NCBI RefSeq assembly: GCF_029674545.1
Contig: NZ_CP121354.1
Span: 5,589,001-5,653,000 of the forward strand
Length of the DNA stretch: 64,000 nt
Direction of reading: 5' to 3'
Origin: Mesorhizobium sp. WSM4904
GTDB taxonomy: Bacteria > Pseudomonadota > Alphaproteobacteria > Rhizobiales > Rhizobiaceae
The position numbers and the translations under genes were made by a program. Under the pieces are notes generated by a model that saw only the letters and a program-made list of their open reading frames with translations, did no database searches and had not been told where the DNA came from. Positions 17,048-26,406 of this stretch are shown here, one piece after another (the first letter of the stretch is position 1; the number at the start of each line of letters is the position of its first letter).

Positions 17048-17614
17048 TTACTCGTTGGCCTGCGATCGACCCTGCCGTGCTCGTACCTGCTGCGGGGTCG
17101 CGTTGCGATATTTCTTCATCATGGTGGTGAAGTGGCTCTGGCTCGAGAAGCCGCTCAAATCGGCAATGTCCGTGATCGACATGCGCCTGTCGACAAGCAG
17201 CTTTTCGGCAAAGTCCAGGCGAAGGCCAAGGACATACTGGTGCGGCGGCACCCCGAACGTCTTGGAGAAAGCGCGGGCGAAATGATAGGCGGAGAGATCG
17301 CATATGGCCGCCATCTCCGCCAGCGACAGCTTGCGCGAAAAATTCTGACCCAGAAATTCCTGTACCTGACGGGTATGCTTGGCCGACAACCCGCCTTTCG
17401 CGTTCAGCAATGGGCGTCCATCGAAATCAGTTTCCGAAAATACGGTTGGCAGATCATCGTCGCGCCGCAACTCGGCCTCCTGATGCCTGGCCCCCGCCAG
17501 TCCTAGCTCAACCTGAACGCGTGTCTTCGGTTCCCTGGGCAAAACAATCGTGATCATGCGCATGGGTTGATATCGCCCTCGGGTTTGACCCGGCGACAGG
17601 CTTGCAAAAGCCAT
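17048..17614 (-). CDS. AraC-family transcriptional regulator
   Basis: 188 residues. The C-terminal ~100 residues carry both AraC helix-turn-helix motifs: LSLAEMAAICDLSAYHFARAF, and MSITDIADLSGFSSQSHFTTM followed by YRNATPQQVRA. The short N-terminal part of about 75 residues is too small for a full cupin sensing domain, so the effector is unclear. It sits upstream of the adhesin operon on the same strand, with an AT-rich 196-base gap between, and is a candidate regulator of it; this is inference. Confidence 0.85.
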   Translation of the reverse strand: MAFASLSPGQTRGRYQPMRMITIVLPREPKTRVQVELGLAGARHQEAELRRDDDLPTVFSETDFDGRPLLNAKGGLSAKHTRQVQEFLGQNFSRKLSLAEMAAICDLSAYHFARAFSKTFGVPPHQYVLGLRLDFAEKLLVDRRMSITDIADLSGFSSQSHFTTMMKKYRNATPQQVRARQGRSQANE

Positions 17615-17930
17615 GATTTGGGGCCTTCGGTATTTCAGGAAATTGCGGTCCTGCCGGAAAAAACTTCGCTCGCGAAAACTTTAAATTCTGGCGATGTGAT
17701 CTGCTTATCGCGGAGTAAGATTTGATCGTCGAGAGGTAACGAAGTCAGCTTCCGACACGGTGCGGTCCCGTGACAGATTCACGGCGAGTGGGTCCGCGCC
17801 CGATATCGGTAGCTTTGCGGATGTGATTCGCACCGCACTGCGTTCGGCTCAGGCAGCGGAAGTAAAAAGGTCCTGCGGTTGGCGACGGTCTGATCCGGCA
17901 AGTCAGGGTAACGGTCGGTCACCGCCCTCG
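17615..17930. other. Intergenic region upstream of the AraC regulator
   Basis: 316 bases between the AraC start and the end of the HerA-like gene. It contains the presumed regulator promoter. No gene, RNA or strong hairpin is seen. Confidence 0.4.
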
Positions 17931-19454
17931 CTACCGTCCCCTGGCCAGGCTGCCCAGGATGCCGCGCACGATGGCGCGGCCGACGGAGGAGCCTACCGAA
18001 CGCACCACCGACTTGATCGCGGCTTCGGCCACCGTCTGGCGGTTGGAGGACCGCCGTCCGCTTGTTCCCAAAACGTCGTCGAAGCCTGGAATGGTCCAGC
18101 GCGAGCCGCCGCTGTTCTGCTGCTGCGCCTGCGCCTCGGCGTCCTGCGCCTCCTTGGTCTTCTTCTGCAGGATCTCGAAGGCCGATTCGCGGTCCACCAC
18201 CTGGTCGTACTGGCCGGCGACCGGGCTCTCGGCGATGATCTTGCGGCGCTCGTCGGGCGTGATCGGTCCAAGCCGAGAGGACGGCGGCCGGATCAGCGTG
18301 CGCTGGACCATGGCAGGGACGCCCTTGTCCTCCAGCATCGAGACCAGCGCCTCGCCGGTGGCGAGCTGGGTGATGGCGGTGGCGCAATCGAAATCGGGAT
18401 TGGGCCGGAAGGTCTCGGCTGCAGTGCGCACCGCCTGCTGCTCGCGCGGCGTATAGGCGCGCAGCGCGTGCTGGATGCGGTTGCCGAGCTGGGCCAGAAC
18501 CTTTTCCGGGATATCCAGCGGGTTCTGGGTGACGAAATAGACGCCGACGCCCTTGGAGCGGATCAGCCGCACCACCTGCTCGACGCGGTCGACCAGCACC
18601 TTCGGCGCGTCCTCGAACAACAGATGCGCCTCGTCGAAGAAGAAGACCAGCTTCGGCCGCTCGAGATCGCCGACTTCCGGCAATTCCTCGAACAGCTCCG
18701 ACATCAGCCAGAGCAGGAAGGTGGCGTAAAGCCTGGGGTTCATCATCAGCTTGTCGGCGGCCAGAACGCTGACCGCGCCGCGGCCGTCGCGGGTGGTGCG
18801 CATAAGATCGGCGATGCGCAGCGCCGGCTCGCCGAAGAAGTTCGCGGCGCCTTGGCTTTCCAGGACCAGGAGCGTGCGCTGGATGGCGCCGACGGACGGT
18901 TTCGTGACATTGCCGTAGCGGGCGCTGAGCTCGTCGGCGCGCTCGGCGATGTTGGCAAGCAGGGACTGCAGGTCCTTGAGGTCGAGCAGCAACAACCCCT
19001 CCTCGTCGGCGATGCGGAAGGCGATGTTCATGACGCCTTCCTGCGCTTCCGTGAGGTTCATCAGCCGCGACATGAGCAGCGGTCCCATTTCCGAGATGGT
19101 GGCGCGGATCGGATGGCCCTGCTCGCCGAACAGGTCCCAGAAGATGACAGGGAATTCCTGGAACTGGTACGGATCGAGCTTCACCTCTCCGGCACGCTTG
19201 ACCAGGAAATCCTTGGCCTCGCCCATCATGGCGATGCCGGACAGATCGCCCTTGATGTCGGCGCAAAAGACCGGCACGCCGGCGTTGGAAAAACCCTCGG
19301 CCAGGACCTGCAGGCTGACCGTCTTGCCGGTGCCGGTGGCACCGGTGATCAGCCCGTGGCGGTTGCCGTAGCGCAGCAGCAGCTCCTCGGCACGCTGGTA
19401 GGAATCGTCAGGCTTGCGGCTGGCGCCGATGAAGATGCTGGTGTCGTCAGCCAT
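17931..19454 (-). CDS. HerA-like helicase/ATPase (DUF853 family)
   Basis: 507 residues from the ATG at 19454. The Walker A motif GATGTGKTVS lies near residue 40 and the Walker B motif is KLVFFFDEAHLLFED. The middle and C-terminal parts contain the DUF853 signatures YFVTQNPLDIPEKVL and ALRAYTPREQQAV. The family is related to HerA/VirB4-type ATPases and is widespread in alphaproteobacteria, with no settled function; DNA or protein translocation has been proposed. The open frame extends upstream to 19649, but the conserved N-terminus MADDTSIFIGASR begins at the chosen start. Confidence 0.88.
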   Translation of the reverse strand: MADDTSIFIGASRKPDDSYQRAEELLLRYGNRHGLITGATGTGKTVSLQVLAEGFSNAGVPVFCADIKGDLSGIAMMGEAKDFLVKRAGEVKLDPYQFQEFPVIFWDLFGEQGHPIRATISEMGPLLMSRLMNLTEAQEGVMNIAFRIADEEGLLLLDLKDLQSLLANIAERADELSARYGNVTKPSVGAIQRTLLVLESQGAANFFGEPALRIADLMRTTRDGRGAVSVLAADKLMMNPRLYATFLLWLMSELFEELPEVGDLERPKLVFFFDEAHLLFEDAPKVLVDRVEQVVRLIRSKGVGVYFVTQNPLDIPEKVLAQLGNRIQHALRAYTPREQQAVRTAAETFRPNPDFDCATAITQLATGEALVSMLEDKGVPAMVQRTLIRPPSSRLGPITPDERRKIIAESPVAGQYDQVVDRESAFEILQKKTKEAQDAEAQAQQQNSGGSRWTIPGFDDVLGTSGRRSSNRQTVAEAAIKSVVRSVGSSVGRAIVRGILGSLARGR

Positions 19455-19709
19455 ATGTCGGTCTCCGCAATCTGTTCCGTCAAAAAAACGCCCGGCCTCA
19501 TCGGAGGTATAGTAACGCTGTGGCCGTGCGACAATGCCAATCATTGAAACGGCGCCGCCGGCGGAATTCGATCTTTTGAAGCTTGCGGATTTTGAGCATG
19601 TTTGGCAATCGGTTAGCGGCTGCCGGGGCAACCGCGACGGATGTCGCATTGTGATATCCGGCCGAGAACCTTAGACTGGTGGCTGATGCGGCAAGAGACG
19701 AGGAGTGCG

Positions 19710-21152
19710 ATGGGCGCCGGCGCCTTGACCAGGGATGTCGACCTTCCGAACCCGGACGCCAAGCGCTGGCTGGCGCTGGCGGAAAAGGCGCTTGCCGGCA
19801 GTTCCTTCGAGGAGAAGCTCGTTTCGCATACCGATGACGGCATCCGCATCGAGCCGCTCAGCGAACGCTCGGCCAGCGCCGAGCCGCTGGTGCGCATCAA
19901 TCCGACGTTGCCCTGGATCGTCAGCCAGCGCGTCGACGATCCGGACATCGTCCGCGCCAGCGCCCAGGCGCTGGAGGACATCGCGCAGGGCGCCACCGGC
20001 CTTTCGCTGGTTTTCGAGGGCGCGCCGAATGCCTTCGGCTACGGCCTGCCCAGAACCGCGGAAGCGCTGGAAAAGGTGCTCGACGGCGTGCCGCTCAACC
20101 GCATGCAGGTGCGCATCGACGCGCATCCGTGGAGCCGCGCCGTGGCCGATTGGCTGCTCGCCTTCCTGACCCGGCGCCGATCCGACCCGACAAAGCTCAA
20201 CCTTTCCTTCGGCATCGACCCGGCGGCGATCTTCGCCGGCACCGGGCGGCTGCGCACCTCGATCGAGGCGCTGCAGGAATCGATGCCGCAGTCGCTGGCG
20301 CATTTCTTCTCGATGGGTGTGCCGGGTGCGCTGCTCGAAGCCGACGGCCGGGTCTTCCACAATGCCGGTGCCACCGAGGCGCAGGAACTCGGCACGATGA
20401 TGGCTTCCGCCGTGTCCTATCTCAGGATGTTCGAAAAGGCGCGCCAGCCGCTGGTCTATGCCGCGCCCTATATCGGCTTTGCCCTCAGCGTCGACCAGGA
20501 CCAGTTCCTGTCGATGGCCAAGGTGCGGGCGTTGCGCAAGCTCTGGGCGCGCATCCAGGAGGCCTGCTCGATCCCGGCCTCGACGGCTAACGTCCACGCC
20601 GAGACCTCCTACCGCATGATGACGGTTGCCGACCCGGAAACCAACATCCTGCGCACCGCGATCGCCGCCTTCGCCGCGGCGACCGGCGGCGCCGATTCCA
20701 TCTCCATCCTGCCGCACACCATCGCGCATGGGCTGCCGGCCGGATTCGCGCGGCGGGTTGCCCGCAATGCACAGCTGATCATGGCGCATGAAAGCCATCT
20801 CCATCATGTCGCCGATCCGGCCAGCGGCTCCGGCGCGGTCGAGGCGCTGACCGACGAGCTTTGCGCGGCGGCCTGGCAGGAATTCCAGCGCATCGAGGCC
20901 GAGGGCGGCGTGCTCAACAGTCTGCAGCAGGGCTATATCCAGAACCGCGTGCAGACGGCCGCCGCCAAGCGCAATGCCGCCTATCGAGCCGGTGAACGCG
21001 GCATCATCGGCACCACCTTGTTCCGCGTCGGCAGCGAGCGTCCGGTCGAGACGTTGCCGGCCGAACGCCGCCCGGCGCTGACGGAGGGTGTCGCCGTGTG
21101 CGAGCCGCTGTTTCCGGTGCGTATCGATCAATCGATCGGAGCCGGATCATGA
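19710..21152 (+). CDS. mutA: Methylmalonyl-CoA mutase small (beta) subunit
   Basis: About 480 residues with the TIM-barrel layout of the mutase family but no C-terminal B12-binding DxHxxG motif, as expected of the small subunit. Recognisable segments include [54 protein letters not shown] and [15 protein letters not shown]. It partners MutB in interconverting L-methylmalonyl-CoA and succinyl-CoA, the last step of propionate catabolism. The start at 19710 is supported by AGGAG at 19701-19705; an earlier ATG at 19686 is possible. Its stop overlaps the large-subunit start (ATGA). Confidence 0.9.
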   Translation: MGAGALTRDVDLPNPDAKRWLALAEKALAGSSFEEKLVSHTDDGIRIEPLSERSASAEPLVRINPTLPWIVSQRVDDPDIVRASAQALEDIAQGATGLSLVFEGAPNAFGYGLPRTAEALEKVLDGVPLNRMQVRIDAHPWSRAVADWLLAFLTRRRSDPTKLNLSFGIDPAAIFAGTGRLRTSIEALQESMPQSLAHFFSMGVPGALLEADGRVFHNAGATEAQELGTMMASAVSYLRMFEKARQPLVYAAPYIGFALSVDQDQFLSMAKVRALRKLWARIQEACSIPASTANVHAETSYRMMTVADPETNILRTAIAAFAAATGGADSISILPHTIAHGLPAGFARRVARNAQLIMAHESHLHHVADPASGSGAVEALTDELCAAAWQEFQRIEAEGGVLNSLQQGYIQNRVQTAAAKRNAAYRAGERGIIGTTLFRVGSERPVETLPAERRPALTEGVAVCEPLFPVRIDQSIGAGS

Positions 21153-23272
21153 TCCCGGATTTCAGCCAGGTCGCCTGGTCGGCGCCGCGCCGCGCGCCGG
21201 TGGAGCTCAAAGGCCAGCGGATGACGCCGGAAGGCATCGCGGTCAAGCATCTCTATACGCAGGGCGACCTCCAGGGCCTCGCCAGCCTCGACACCTATCC
21301 CGGCCTGCCGCCCTTCGTGCGCGGCCCCTACCCGACCATGTATGTCCAGCAGCCCTGGACGATCCGGCAATATGCCGGCTTCTCGACGGCCGAAGAATCC
21401 AACGCCTTCTACCGGCGCAATCTTGCCGCCGGCCAGAAGGGGCTTTCGGTCGCCTTCGACCTCGCCACCCATCGCGGCTATGACAGCGACCATCCGCGCG
21501 TTGCCGGCGATGTCGGCATGGCGGGCGTGGCGATCGATTCCATCCTCGACATGCGCCAGCTCTTCGACGGCATCCCGCTCAACGAGATGACGGTGTCGAT
21601 GACGATGAACGGCGCCGTGCTGCCGATCATGGCGCTCTACATCGTCGCGGCAGAGGAACAGGGCGTCGCGCAAAAGGATCTCGCCGGAACCATTCAGAAC
21701 GACATTCTGAAGGAGTTCATGGTCCGCAACACCTACATCTATCCGCCGAAGCCCTCGATGCGGATCGTGTCGGACATCTTCGCCTATACGTCGCGGCATA
21801 TGCCGAAGTTCAATTCGATCTCGATCTCCGGCTACCACATGCAGGAAGCGGGAGCGACGGCCGATCTAGAGCTCGCCTACACGATTGCGGACGGCATCGA
21901 ATATGCCCGCGCCGGCGTCGCCGCCGGGCTCGACATCGACCACTTCGCGCCGCGCCTCTCCTTCTTCTGGGCGATCGGCATGAACTTCTTCATGGAGGTC
22001 GCCAAGCTGCGCGCCGCGCGGCTGCTCTGGTCGAGCCTGATGAAGAAGAACTTTTCGCCGAAGGACGAGCGCTCGCTGTCGCTGCGCACCCATTGCCAGA
22101 CCTCAGGCTGGTCGCTGACGGCACAGGACCCCTACAACAACATCACGCGCACGATGATCGAGGCGATGGCGGCGACGCAGGGGCATACGCAGTCGCTGCA
22201 CACCAATTCCTTCGACGAGGCGATGGCGCTGCCGACCGACCATTCGGCGCGGATCGCCCGCAACACGCAGCTCATCCTGCAGAAGGAATCCGGCACCACG
22301 CGCATGATCGATCCATGGGGCGGCTCGGCCTATGTCGAGCGGCTGACGCATGATCTGGCGGCGCGCGCACTCGCCCATATCGAGGAGGTCGAAAACCTCG
22401 GCGGCATGGCGGCGGCGATCGAGAAAGGCATTCCGAAGCTGCGCATCGAGGAAGCGGCGGCGCGCACGCAGGCGCGCATCGATTCCGGCGAGCAGGTGCT
22501 GGTCGGCGTCAATGCGCATCGCCCGGAAGCCGATATCGAGGTCGACGTGCTGAAGATCGACAATGCCGAGGTGAAGGCCCGGCAATTGGCGAAGCTGCAG
22601 CGGCTGAAAGGCACGCGCGACGTCGCGGCACTGGAAAACGCGCTGGCTGCCCTCACCCGCGCCGCCGAGAGTGGCGAGAACCTGCTCGAATTCGCGATCC
22701 GCGCGGCGCGCGCCAACGCCACCGTCGGCGAGATCTCGCTGGCGCTGGAGAAGGTATTCGGCCGCCATGCGGCCACCGTCCAGACCATCTCGGGCGTCTA
22801 TCGCGAGGCGCTCGGCGACAATCCGGCGGTCGACCGGCTCAAGGAGAAGATCGAGGCGTTCGAGAAGAAGACCGGCGCCAAGCCGCGCATCCTGGTCGCC
22901 AAGATGGGCCAGGATGGCCACGATCGCGGCCAGAAGGTAATAGCCTCCGCCTTTGCCGATCTCGGCTTCGACGTCACCGTCGGGCCGATGTTCCAGACGC
23001 CGGACGAGATCGCGAAGCTGGCGGTGCAACACGACGTCGACATCATCGGCGCCTCCTCGCTTGCGGCCGGACATCTGACACTGATCCCCGAGCTCAAGGA
23101 CGCGCTGAGGAAGCTCGGCTATGGCGACATGCAGATCGTCGCCGGCGGCGTCATCCCGCCGCAGGACTATGACGCGGTGCTGAAGGCGGGTGCCGCGGAA
23201 ATCTTCCCGCCTGGCACCGTGATCCCGCAGGCTGCGGACCGGCTGATGGATCGGCTGCTGGCCAATCGGTGA
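21149..23272 (+). CDS. mutB: Methylmalonyl-CoA mutase large (alpha) subunit, B12-dependent
   Basis: 707 residues, normal length for the family. The substrate barrel shows the conserved [19 protein letters not shown] and [15 protein letters not shown]. The C-terminal cobalamin-binding domain has the [11 protein letters not shown] motif (base-off His) followed by [20 protein letters not shown] and [11 protein letters not shown]. It carries out the adenosylcobalamin-dependent carbon-skeleton rearrangement between methylmalonyl-CoA and succinyl-CoA. The ATG at 21149 overlaps the mutA stop by 4 bases. No MeaB/ArgK chaperone or epimerase gene is adjacent in the window. Confidence 0.95.
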   Translation: MIPDFSQVAWSAPRRAPVELKGQRMTPEGIAVKHLYTQGDLQGLASLDTYPGLPPFVRGPYPTMYVQQPWTIRQYAGFSTAEESNAFYRRNLAAGQKGLSVAFDLATHRGYDSDHPRVAGDVGMAGVAIDSILDMRQLFDGIPLNEMTVSMTMNGAVLPIMALYIVAAEEQGVAQKDLAGTIQNDILKEFMVRNTYIYPPKPSMRIVSDIFAYTSRHMPKFNSISISGYHMQEAGATADLELAYTIADGIEYARAGVAAGLDIDHFAPRLSFFWAIGMNFFMEVAKLRAARLLWSSLMKKNFSPKDERSLSLRTHCQTSGWSLTAQDPYNNITRTMIEAMAATQGHTQSLHTNSFDEAMALPTDHSARIARNTQLILQKESGTTRMIDPWGGSAYVERLTHDLAARALAHIEEVENLGGMAAAIEKGIPKLRIEEAAARTQARIDSGEQVLVGVNAHRPEADIEVDVLKIDNAEVKARQLAKLQRLKGTRDVAALENALAALTRAAESGENLLEFAIRAARANATVGEISLALEKVFGRHAATVQTISGVYREALGDNPAVDRLKEKIEAFEKKTGAKPRILVAKMGQDGHDRGQKVIASAFADLGFDVTVGPMFQTPDEIAKLAVQHDVDIIGASSLAAGHLTLIPELKDALRKLGYGDMQIVAGGVIPPQDYDAVLKAGAAEIFPPGTVIPQAADRLMDRLLANR

Positions 23273-23294
23273 AGACTTGCTCAATTGACTGAAA

Positions 23295-23320
23295 GGTTGT
23301 TCTATAACTTATACACAACC
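23295..23320. promoter_or_regulatory. Palindromic operator candidate upstream of the AbrB-type gene
   Basis: GGTTGT at 23295-23300 and ACAACC at 23315-23320 flank an inner TATAA-C-TTATA palindrome centred on 23308. It lies 12 bases before the antitoxin start and overlaps an AT-rich promoter-like segment, as expected for autoregulation by an AbrB/MazE-type protein. Confidence 0.45.
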
Positions 23321-23331
23321 ATGGCGCGATA

Positions 23332-23559
23332 ATGTTTAAGACGATCATCCATGCGCTTGAAGACGGATCAGGAGCCTTACTGCTACCACGCGAAATGCTC
23401 GACAGCTTGAACCTTCAAGTTGGCGATCAGCTCCAGATTATCGAAACTGAGGATGGCTTCGTTCTAAGGCCAGTGAGCGGCAGCTTCGAACAGGAGATGA
23501 GCGCTGCTCGCGATGTCATGGACAAGTATGATGTCGCGCTAGGGAAGTTGGCAAAGTAG
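23332..23559 (+). CDS. AbrB/MazE-type (SpoVT-AbrB) antitoxin, apparently orphan
   Basis: 75 residues with an N-terminal swapped-hairpin AbrB domain: GSGALLLPREMLDSLNLQVGD, then DQLQIIETEDGFVLRPV. An acidic helical C-terminus (EQEMSAARDVMDKYDVALG) typically wraps a toxin partner. Family members bind DNA as dimers and neutralise MazF-, Doc- or PIN-type toxins. No toxin frame follows; the DNA after the stop leads directly into a palindromic repeat. The partner may have been lost, or the protein may act as a stand-alone regulator. Confidence 0.75.
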   Translation: MFKTIIHALEDGSGALLLPREMLDSLNLQVGDQLQIIETEDGFVLRPVSGSFEQEMSAARDVMDKYDVALGKLAK

Positions 23560-23681
23560 ACATCGCCGTCTCGTTTTCGGCCGATGTATTTTGCAAAGTT
23601 GCAGGTCTGGCGGCGGCAAGATTTCACGTCCGTTTCCGTAAAGCCAGCGCAAGCGCTTGGGGTTAGTTAAGCCTCGCAACT

Positions 23682-23866
23682 TCGTCAATCCCAGGGCGGA
23701 GCAGCCGCGAAGCGGCGTCGCGGAGACCCTGGGATCCATGCCGTGACCTTGCTCGAGGGGTGCAGCCGAGCAGAACTCTGCACCGCCGCAACACTTCGAA
23801 GTCACGGCATGGATCCTTGGGTCTACGCGGTACGCTTCGCTCCCCGCTCCGCCCAAGGATGACGAC
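23682..23866. repeat. Long imperfect inverted repeat, rhizobial intergenic palindromic element
   Basis: Two arms of about 65 bases (23682-23747 and 23801-23866) are imperfect reverse complements separated by about 53 bases. Both contain a GGATCCATGCCGTGAC-type core and a CCCAGGGCGGAG/CTCCGCCCAAGG-type outer part. Elements of this kind are found in many copies between genes in Mesorhizobium genomes. They could form a long hairpin in RNA. It occupies most of the gap between the antitoxin and the Gre-factor gene. Copy number cannot be judged from one window. Confidence 0.7.
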
Positions 23867-23953
23867 GGGATGGGCGTTTTCGGCCAATCTCCGAAGCATG
23901 CGACCTGCCAACGCAAGCAAAGCCGACGGGGTCAAAATTTCTGTGCTAGGGAG

Positions 23954-24436
23954 CTAGTTCTCGGCCTTGTCCGAGAGCTTGACGATCTCCCATTCCTTGC
24001 CGTTGACGGCGACGACCTCGCCGACCTTCTTGCCGAAGAGAGCCATGGCCATCGGCGAGACATGCGAGATACTGCCTTTCGACGGGTTGGCTTCATCCTC
24101 GCCGACGATGCGCCAATGCACCTTTTTGCCGTCATCGTTTTCCAGCGTGACGCCCATGCCGAAGCGGACAACGTCGCTGCCCGGCTCCGGCACGGAAAGC
24201 TCGGCGCTTTCGCGCCGGGCGGTCCAGTAGCGCAGGTCGCGCGACACGACAGCAAGGCGCTCGCGGTCGCCACGCCTTTCGGCCTTGGCCATCAGGTCGC
24301 GCAACTCGGCCAGGTTCTCCTCGATCATCGCCAGACCGCGCTCCGTCACCAGATTGCGATGCGGGCTGATCGGACGTTCGCCGACGCCGGCGATGGCATT
24401 TTCGCTGTCTTCTTCGCGTGTGAAAGCTCTGCTCAT
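23954..24436 (-). CDS. GreA/GreB-family transcription elongation factor
   Basis: 160 residues. The N-terminal part is a coiled coil (LVTERGLAMIEENLAELRDLM and the paired helix). The C-terminal FKBP-like domain contains GMGVTLENDDGKKVHWRIVG and PMAMALFGKKVGEVV, matching the Gre C-terminus. Gre factors stimulate RNA cleavage by backtracked RNA polymerase. Acidic tip residues are replaced by a basic, polar loop (AERRGDRERLAVV), so cleavage activity is uncertain. The protein may instead be a Gre-like paralogue such as Rnk/Gfh-type proteins. Confidence 0.82.
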   Translation of the reverse strand: MSRAFTREEDSENAIAGVGERPISPHRNLVTERGLAMIEENLAELRDLMAKAERRGDRERLAVVSRDLRYWTARRESAELSVPEPGSDVVRFGMGVTLENDDGKKVHWRIVGEDEANPSKGSISHVSPMAMALFGKKVGEVVAVNGKEWEIVKLSDKAEN

Positions 24437-24542
24437 TCAATGAACTTAGGCTTGGTGAGGCTGCTGCACAAGCGATTTGCCTGCGGACCTGCCTTGGCAC
24501 GATTCCTGCGATGAACCGGGCGAAACGCCGGGACCTGTGCCG

Positions 24543-25919
24543 ATGTTGAACAGACGAACGCTGCTTGCCCAGACCGCCGGCCTCGCCGTTGCCGGGCTCT
24601 TTTCCGGCAAGGCATCGGCGAAGATGCTGCCCGGCATCGAGACGGCCGCGATGCGCGGCTCTATCAACGCCATCGAGATCGGCGTGCAGCCGGGCACGCT
24701 GGACGACCAGAGCAAAACCTTTACCAAGATGCTCGCCGACGCGAGCGAACGCGACGCGCCGGTGTTCCTGCCGCCCGGCACCTATCTCGTCTCCAACCTG
24801 AAGCTGCCGGCGCGCGTGCGGCTGTCGGGCGTGCCCGGCGCAACCCGCATCGTCTACGGCGGCAACGGCCATCTGATGATGGCCGAGCAGGCCGAGCATA
24901 TCGAACTCAGCGGACTGGTGCTCGACGGCAGCAATCGCTGGCTCGCCGATTATACGCAAGGACTGCTCGATCTGCGCCGCGTCGCCCATCTCGCCATCGA
25001 CAATTGCCAGGTCACCGGCAGCGGCAAGAACGGACTGGCGCTGGAGCATGTCGTCGGCCGCGTCGGCCGCTCCGATATTTCCGGCGCCGCCGACGCCGGC
25101 ATCTATTCGGTCGAGGCCGGCGGGCTGGAGATTTCGGGCAACACGGTCTCAGACTGCGCCAATGGCGGCATACTCGTGCATCGCTGGCAACAGGCGGAAG
25201 ACGGCACAATCGTCAGCGGCAACCGGGTGCAGCGCATCGGCGCGCGGAGCGGCGGCACCGGCCAGAACGGCAACGGCATTAACGCCTTCCGCGCCGGCAA
25301 TGTCATCATCTCGGGCAACATCGTCTCGGATTGTGCCTTCTCGGCGATCCGCGCCAACAGCTCCAGCAATCTGCAGATCACCGGCAACACCTGCTCACGC
25401 TCGGGCGAGACCGGCATCTATTCGGAATTCTCCTTCGAGGGCGCGGTCCTCAGCAACAATCTGGTCGACGGCGCCGCAAACGGCATATCGATCGTCAACT
25501 TCAACGAAGGCGGTCGCATGGCCGTGTGCTCGAACAACATCGTGCGCAACCTGACGACAGTCGGCCCCTACACCGCCGACCCACCGGGCTTCGGCGTCGG
25601 TATCAGCGCCGAGGCCGATACCACGGTCTCCGGCAACGTGGTCGAGAACGCGCCGCTCTACGGGATGCAGCTCGGCTGGGGGCCCTATCTGCGCAATGTG
25701 GTGGCGACGGGAAACGTCATCCGCAAGGTGGGTACGGGCATCGCCGTCAGCGTCGTCGAGGGCTCCGGCAGCGCCGTCATCTCGGACAATGTGATCGATG
25801 GCGCGCAGAACGGCGCGATTGTTGGCCAGCGCTGGGCCGATCCGGTGACCGGCGATCTCGCCAAGTCAAGCGAGAGCGGCTACGCGCATCTCACCGTCGA
25901 GCGGAATAAGGTGAGCTAA
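24543..25919 (+). CDS. TIGR03808-type Tat-exported right-handed beta-helix protein
   Basis: 458 residues. The N-terminus MLNRRTLLAQTAGLAVAG is a Tat-type signal (NRRTLL) cut near KASA. The rest is a series of about ten to twelve parallel-beta-helix coils with repeating VISGNIVSDCAFSAI and LEISGNTVSDCANGG patterns, typical of pectate-lyase-like proteins. The family is confined mainly to Rhizobiales and has no known activity; polysaccharide binding or cleavage in the periplasm is plausible. The start was chosen for the Tat signal; the open frame begins at 24477. Confidence 0.85.
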   Translation: MLNRRTLLAQTAGLAVAGLFSGKASAKMLPGIETAAMRGSINAIEIGVQPGTLDDQSKTFTKMLADASERDAPVFLPPGTYLVSNLKLPARVRLSGVPGATRIVYGGNGHLMMAEQAEHIELSGLVLDGSNRWLADYTQGLLDLRRVAHLAIDNCQVTGSGKNGLALEHVVGRVGRSDISGAADAGIYSVEAGGLEISGNTVSDCANGGILVHRWQQAEDGTIVSGNRVQRIGARSGGTGQNGNGINAFRAGNVIISGNIVSDCAFSAIRANSSSNLQITGNTCSRSGETGIYSEFSFEGAVLSNNLVDGAANGISIVNFNEGGRMAVCSNNIVRNLTTVGPYTADPPGFGVGISAEADTTVSGNVVENAPLYGMQLGWGPYLRNVVATGNVIRKVGTGIAVSVVEGSGSAVISDNVIDGAQNGAIVGQRWADPVTGDLAKSSESGYAHLTVERNKVS

Positions 25920-25980
25920 AGCGCCTTCACAGGCCACGTGACGAGGCGCTATGCCGCGTTAACCAGAAGCCACGGTGATA

Positions 25981-26000
25981 TGCATCTGAATTCAGATGCA
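25981..26000. promoter_or_regulatory. Perfect 20-base palindrome upstream of the DUF1778 antitoxin gene
   Basis: Positions 25981-26000 read the same on both strands (half-site TGCATCTGAA). It lies 44 bases before the antitoxin start and is a strong candidate for the operator bound by the ribbon-helix-helix antitoxin. Confidence 0.6.
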
Positions 26001-26044
26001 CATTGTGTCGAATATTTTATGTTGGTGAGGGAGGAGCCATTGCC

Positions 26045-26326
26045 ATGGCCACCAAGGATCAGGACGCCCACGCCAAGCCCGTCAATCTGCGTATCCGCGA
26101 CGATATCCTCGTCCTGATCGATCGCGCCGCGAAGATCCGCGGGAAGACCCGCTCCGACTTCATGATCGACGCCGCTTACCGTGCGGCGGAAGATGCGCTG
26201 CTCGACCATACGTTCGTCAAGGTCGATGCCGATAGCTATCAGCACTATCTCGATACCCTCGATCGGCCAGCGAGCGGCGAGGGATTTGCCCGGCTGATGA
26301 ATGCGCCCAAACCCTGGCAGGATTGA
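26045..26326 (+). CDS. DUF1778 (TacA-like) ribbon-helix-helix antitoxin
   Basis: 93 residues. The N-terminal RHH DNA-binding domain KPVNLRIRDDILVLIDRAA is followed by KTRSDFMIDAAYRAAEDALLD. The C-terminal YQHYLDTLDRP and a final PKPWQD are the toxin-neutralising tail typical of antitoxins paired with GNAT acetyltransferase toxins. The ATG at 26045 follows a purine-rich GGAGGAG segment. The stop overlaps the ATG of a short frame that looks like the start of a toxin gene (next entry), so the pair is broken. Confidence 0.8.
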   Translation: MATKDQDAHAKPVNLRIRDDILVLIDRAAKIRGKTRSDFMIDAAYRAAEDALLDHTFVKVDADSYQHYLDTLDRPASGEGFARLMNAPKPWQD

Positions 26327-26406
26327 TGCTTTCGGCGCTAGCCCTTCTTACCGAAGTCCTCGATCTTTTTAAAAGCGCGGCATCCGGCTTCGAGAGGCCG
26401 CATTAA
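26326..26406 (+). pseudogene. Remnant of a GNAT (TacT-like) toxin gene, N-terminal stub
   Basis: The ATG overlaps the antitoxin stop by one base (TGATG), the usual arrangement for TacAT pairs. The 26 codons begin MLSALALLTEVLDLFKSA and end at TAA 26404-26406. The first residues resemble the typical N-terminus of GNAT toxins (MLSAPxPLTxxHDL), but the acetyltransferase domain is missing. The stub ends at the very stop codon of the asparaginase gene, pointing to a deletion. The resemblance is short, so confidence is modest. Confidence 0.4.

Noticed and set aside
23539..23957. Open frames on both strands over the palindromic repeat, considered as the missing toxin of the AbrB antitoxin
   Set aside because: They read through the inverted repeat and show no MazF, PIN or Doc motif.
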